Part shown: positions 8,187-10,931 of the stretch, one piece after another
Position numbering within the stretch: position 1 is the first letter of the stretch
Layout: every line of letters starts with the position of its first letter
Origin: an uncultured Ruminococcus sp.
Lineage (GTDB): Bacteria; Bacillota; Clostridia; Oscillospirales; Ruminococcaceae
DNA: 10,931 nucleotides
Direction of reading: 5' to 3'
NCBI GenBank assembly: GCA_900553675.1
Contig: USEH01000058.1
Location: forward strand, 1-10,931
Notes under the pieces: model-generated
Told to the model about the DNA's origin: nothing
The model's database searches: none
The model's input: only the letters and a program-made list of their open reading frames with translations
Program-made: the position numbers and the translations under genes

Positions 8187-9482
8187 ATGTCTGAATATAA
8201 ATTTGAAACTTTACAGCTGCACGTAGGGCAGGAAAGCCCCGACCCCGCAACCGATTCACGCGCGGTACCGATATATGCAACCACCTCATATGTCTTTCAC
8301 GACTGTGCACATGCCGCCGCCCGCTTCGGACTTACCGACACCGGAAACATTTACGGCAGGCTGACTAACTCCACTCAGGAGGTTTTGGAAAAGAGAATAG
8401 CCGCTCTTGAAGGCGGCGTTGCGGCTCTGGCACTTGCTTCGGGTGCTGCAGCAATCACTTATACCATTGAAGCCCTTGCGCAGAACGGCGGGCATATCGT
8501 CTCGCAAAAGACTATATACGGCGGCAGCTTTAACCTTTTGGCGCACACTCTGCCCGGTCTTGGCATTACCGCAAGCTTTGTAAACATCCACGACCTTACC
8601 GAAGTCGAAGCGGCTATCCGCGAAAATACCAGAGCAATATACATAGAAACCCTCGGCAACCCCAACAGCGACATTCCGGATATCGACGCGCTTGCTCAGC
8701 TTGCCCATAAGCACGGCTTGCCGCTTGTTGTAGACAACACCTTTGGCACACCGTATCTTATCCGACCTATCGAGCACGGCGCGGACATTGTTGTTCATTC
8801 CGCAACCAAGTTTTTGGGCGGACACGGTACCACCCTCGGCGGCATAATTGTCGACTCGGGCAGATTCGATTGGGCGGCAAGCGGCAAATATCCCGCAATT
8901 TCAGAGCCTAACCCAAGCTATCACGGCGTTTCGTTTGTAAAGGCTGTTGGTGCGGCGGCGTTTGTGACATATATAAGAGCGGTGCTTCTGCGGGATACCG
9001 GCGCGTGCATATCGCCGTTTGCGGCATTCCTGCTTTTGCAGGGCGTTGAAACTCTCTCCCTTCGCTTGGAGCGCCACGCCGAAAACACCAAGAAGGTCGT
9101 TGAGTACCTTTCAAACCATCCTCTTGTTGAAAAGGTAAATCACCCCTCGCTGTCCGACCATCCCGACCACGCTTTGTATGAGAGATATTTCCCCAACGGC
9201 GGCGCATCCATCTTTACATTTGAGATTAAGGGCGGGGTTAAGGAAGCTCACAGGTTTATAGATAATCTTAAAATCTTCTCGCTTTTGGCAAACGTTGCCG
9301 ACGTTAAAAGCCTTGTTATCCACCCCGCAACCACTACCCACAGCCAGCTTTCACCGGAGGAGCTTTTAGATCAGGGCATAAAGCCCAACACCATCCGCCT
9401 GTCCATCGGAACGGAGCATATCGACGACATAATAGCAGACCTTGAAAAAGGCTTTGCGGCAGTAAAGGAGACGCAGCTATGA
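8187..9482 (+). CDS. metY: O-acetylhomoserine sulfhydrylase (aminocarboxypropyltransferase)
   Basis: This PLP enzyme of the Cys/Met metabolism family (gamma-synthase type) most likely makes homocysteine from O-acetyl-L-homoserine and sulfide, the direct sulfhydrylation route to methionine. At 431 residues it has the usual length. Y56-G57-R58, the S85-G86 phosphate-binding turn, D183 in [10 protein letters not shown] (cofactor ring nitrogen) and the Schiff-base lysine K208 in [16 protein letters not shown] are all present. The wording around K208 and the insertion around 226-250 ([10 protein letters not shown]) fit O-acetylhomoserine sulfhydrylases better than cystathionine gamma-synthase or beta-lyase. 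Exact substrate preference cannot be read from sequence. A GAAAGGAAA ribosome binding site (8170-8178) precedes the ATG. Its last four bases overlap cysK, so the two are probably translationally coupled. Control is likely by the operator upstream and possibly by the leader frame. Confidence 0.95.
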   Translation: MSEYKFETLQLHVGQESPDPATDSRAVPIYATTSYVFHDCAHAAARFGLTDTGNIYGRLTNSTQEVLEKRIAALEGGVAALALASGAAAITYTIEALAQNGGHIVSQKTIYGGSFNLLAHTLPGLGITASFVNIHDLTEVEAAIRENTRAIYIETLGNPNSDIPDIDALAQLAHKHGLPLVVDNTFGTPYLIRPIEHGADIVVHSATKFLGGHGTTLGGIIVDSGRFDWAASGKYPAISEPNPSYHGVSFVKAVGAAAFVTYIRAVLLRDTGACISPFAAFLLLQGVETLSLRLERHAENTKKVVEYLSNHPLVEKVNHPSLSDHPDHALYERYFPNGGASIFTFEIKGGVKEAHRFIDNLKIFSLLANVADVKSLVIHPATTTHSQLSPEELLDQGIKPNTIRLSIGTEHIDDIIADLEKGFAAVKETQL

Positions 9483-10411
9483 GCAAAATTTACACATCAG
9501 CCGACCAGCTTATCGGCAGAACCCCGCTTTTGGAGCTTACGCATATCGAAAAGCAATATAGCCTTAAGGCGAGGATTCTTGCAAAGCTGGAATACTTCAA
9601 CCCCGCAGGCTCTGTAAAGGACAGAATCGCCAAGGCTATGATAGACGAAGCGGAGGCTTCGGGCAGGCTTAAGCCCGGCTCGGTTATAATCGAGCCGACC
9701 TCAGGCAACACAGGAATAGGTCTTGCTTCAGTCGCGGCGGCTAAGGGATACAGAATCATAATTGTTATGCCCGAAACCATGTCGATAGAGCGCAGACAGC
9801 TTATCGCCGCTTACGGTGCAGAGCTTGTGCTTACGGAAGGCTCCAAGGGCATGAAGGGCGCGATAGCCAAGGCGGAGGAGCTTGCCTTTAAAATCCCGAA
9901 CAGCTTTATTCCCGGGCAGTTTGTAAACCCTGCCAACCCCAAGGCTCACAGGGATAACACCGGTCCCGAAATATACGAGGATACCGACGGCAAGGTTGAT
10001 ATCTTCGTTGCGGGAGTGGGAACCGGCGGAACGATAACAGGCGTTGGCGAGTATCTTAAGTATAAAAATCCTGCGATAAGGGTTGTGGCTGTGGAGCCCA
10101 AGACTTCCGCGGTGCTCTCCACCGGCGTTGCAGGCTCGCATAAGATTCAGGGCATAGGCGCAGGATTTGTCCCCGATGTTCTCAACACTCAAATCTATGA
10201 TGAGATAATACCGGTTTCAAACGAAGACGCATTCGCCACAGGCAGGCTTATCGGCCACAGCGAGGGCGTGCTTGTGGGCATATCCTCCGGTGCGGCGGCG
10301 TATGCAGCAATCGAGCTTGCCAAGCGAGAAGAAAACGAGGGCAAGACAATAGTTGTCCTTCTGCCCGACACCGGCGACAGATATCTTTCAACCCCGCTGT
10401 TTGCGGAATAA
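9479..10411 (+). CDS. cysK: Cysteine synthase (O-acetylserine sulfhydrylase)
   Basis: This cytoplasmic PLP enzyme of fold type II makes L-cysteine from O-acetylserine and sulfide. In 310 residues, the normal CysK length, the Schiff-base lysine is K47 in NPAGSVKDR. The substrate loop TSGNTG is at 74-79, the phosphate-binding GTGGT at 181-185, GIGAGFVP at 226-233, and the pyridine-nitrogen serine region SSGAAA at 269-274. The C-terminus ends [12 protein letters not shown], as is common in CysK. The start overlaps the metY stop as ATGA, with AAAGGAG at 9464-9470, eight bases upstream. No serine acetyltransferase (cysE) is visible, so O-acetylserine must come from a gene elsewhere. Paired with metY, the operon fixes sulfide into both cysteine and homocysteine. 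A CysM-type or cystathionine beta-synthase-like role is less likely given the motifs and length. Confidence 0.95.
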   Translation: MSKIYTSADQLIGRTPLLELTHIEKQYSLKARILAKLEYFNPAGSVKDRIAKAMIDEAEASGRLKPGSVIIEPTSGNTGIGLASVAAAKGYRIIIVMPETMSIERRQLIAAYGAELVLTEGSKGMKGAIAKAEELAFKIPNSFIPGQFVNPANPKAHRDNTGPEIYEDTDGKVDIFVAGVGTGGTITGVGEYLKYKNPAIRVVAVEPKTSAVLSTGVAGSHKIQGIGAGFVPDVLNTQIYDEIIPVSNEDAFATGRLIGHSEGVLVGISSGAAAYAAIELAKREENEGKTIVVLLPDTGDRYLSTPLFAE

Positions 10412-10432
10412 TGTAAAAAGGAGTAAATTTGC

Positions 10433-10837
10433 ATGATGATATCAACAAGGGGCAGATATGCTTTAAGGGTGCTTGCAGACCTTGCGGAGAACTCCGGCAG
10501 GGGATATATCCCGATGAAGGAGGTTGCCGCGAGGCAGGGGATATCCTTAAAATATCTCGAGCAGATCATCCCCGCGCTGACCAAAAGCGGTTATATTGAG
10601 GGCATACAGGGCAAAGGCGGCGGGTATCGCCTGATAAAAGCGCCCAATAACTGCATAATCGGCGATATCCTGCGGCTGACCGAGGGCGACCTTGCTCCGG
10701 TTGCCTGTCTGGAATGCGGGGCAAAGCCGTGTCAAAGGGTCGACAGATGTCCCACCTACCCCATGTGGGTGGAATTTTACAAGTTAGTCACCGATTATTT
10801 TGACGGTAAAACGCTTGCAGACCTATTAAAAAAGTGA
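10433..10837 (+). CDS. Rrf2-family transcriptional regulator (CymR/IscR-like)
   Basis: This 134-residue protein is a winged-helix regulator of the Rrf2 family. The N-terminus MMISTRGRYALRVLADLA is typical. The DNA-binding helices and wing span about 26-67, ending in GKGGGYRL, and a dimerisation helix follows (about 75-85). Cysteines lie at C92, C95, C100 and C106. C92, C100 and C106 resemble the three Fe-S ligands of IscR (C-x5-C-x5-C-x2-H), but the spacing of the first pair differs, there is an extra cysteine, and the His position is occupied by Tyr (Y109). It begins 21 bases after cysK behind AGGAG (10419-10423). A second ATG at 10436 is possible but less typical. The context points to a CymR-like repressor of sulfur genes that also controls itself. 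Whether it senses cysteine synthase complexes, as B. subtilis CymR does, or a metal cluster is open. Confidence 0.92.
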   Translation: MMISTRGRYALRVLADLAENSGRGYIPMKEVAARQGISLKYLEQIIPALTKSGYIEGIQGKGGGYRLIKAPNNCIIGDILRLTEGDLAPVACLECGAKPCQRVDRCPTYPMWVEFYKLVTDYFDGKTLADLLKK

Positions 10838-10877
10838 TTCATTATGCAATCTCAAAAACCGCCAACATAACATAACG

Positions 10878-10886
10878 TGATATAAT
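10878..10886 (+). promoter_or_regulatory. Candidate extended -10 promoter for a gene beyond the window
   Basis: TGATATAAT is a perfect extended -10 element. No good -35 hexamer is found at 16-18 bp upstream, so the call rests on the extended -10 alone. It lies 40 bases after the regulator, and the 45 bases that follow contain no start with a ribosome binding site. No terminator is visible after the regulator within the window, so read-through to the next gene is also possible. Confidence 0.4.
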
Positions 10887-10931
10887 CCCCTTAGAGTAGT
10901 CACAAGAGAAAACAAAAAGTATCAAGACTGC

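Noticed and set aside
10838-10931. Terminator after the Rrf2 gene
   Set aside because: No inverted repeat longer than four or five base pairs followed by T residues was found in the remaining 94 bases.

Overview
The window carries the RNA polymerase genes rpoB and rpoC, followed by a short sulfur-assimilation operon, all on the + strand. The organism is most likely a member of the Clostridia (Firmicutes), perhaps a gut species of the Oscillospiraceae/Ruminococcaceae type. This rests on the compact RpoB and RpoC without the large proteobacterial insertions, strong purine-rich ribosome binding sites, frequent AGA and ATA codons, and the pairing of an O-acetylhomoserine sulfhydrylase with an Rrf2 regulator. 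The family-level guess is inference only.

Layout. Bases 1-409 are noncoding as far as I can tell. They hold two GC-rich palindromes of similar core (20-34 and 71-86), a promoter region with two TTGACA hexamers eight bases apart, and an AT-rich rpoB leader with three small stem-loops. rpoB (410-4195, GTG start) and rpoC (4234-7818, TTG start) lie 38 bases apart with no terminator between them and form one transcription unit. A strong intrinsic terminator (7835-7879) closes it. Bases 7880-7998 contain two more adjacent palindromes and no credible gene.

The second unit starts at an extended -10 promoter (8005-8033) lying within three overlapping or adjacent inverted repeats (7999-8055), a probable repressor operator. 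It encodes a 26-residue reading frame with a good ribosome binding site (8070-8150), then metY (8187-9482), cysK (9479-10411, four-base overlap with metY) and an Rrf2-family regulator (10433-10837). MetY makes homocysteine and CysK makes cysteine, both from sulfide. The regulator has a cluster of four cysteines and is the obvious candidate to bind the operator and control its own operon in response to sulfur or cysteine status.

The point most worth following up is the small leader reading frame. Its coding sequence can pair with the metY ribosome binding site, and its only cysteine codon lies just past the pairing segment. A ribosome stalled there would free the metY site. This suggests, but does not prove, a cysteine-sensing translational switch in addition to repressor control. 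The end of the window (10838-10931) holds only a candidate promoter for a gene outside it.
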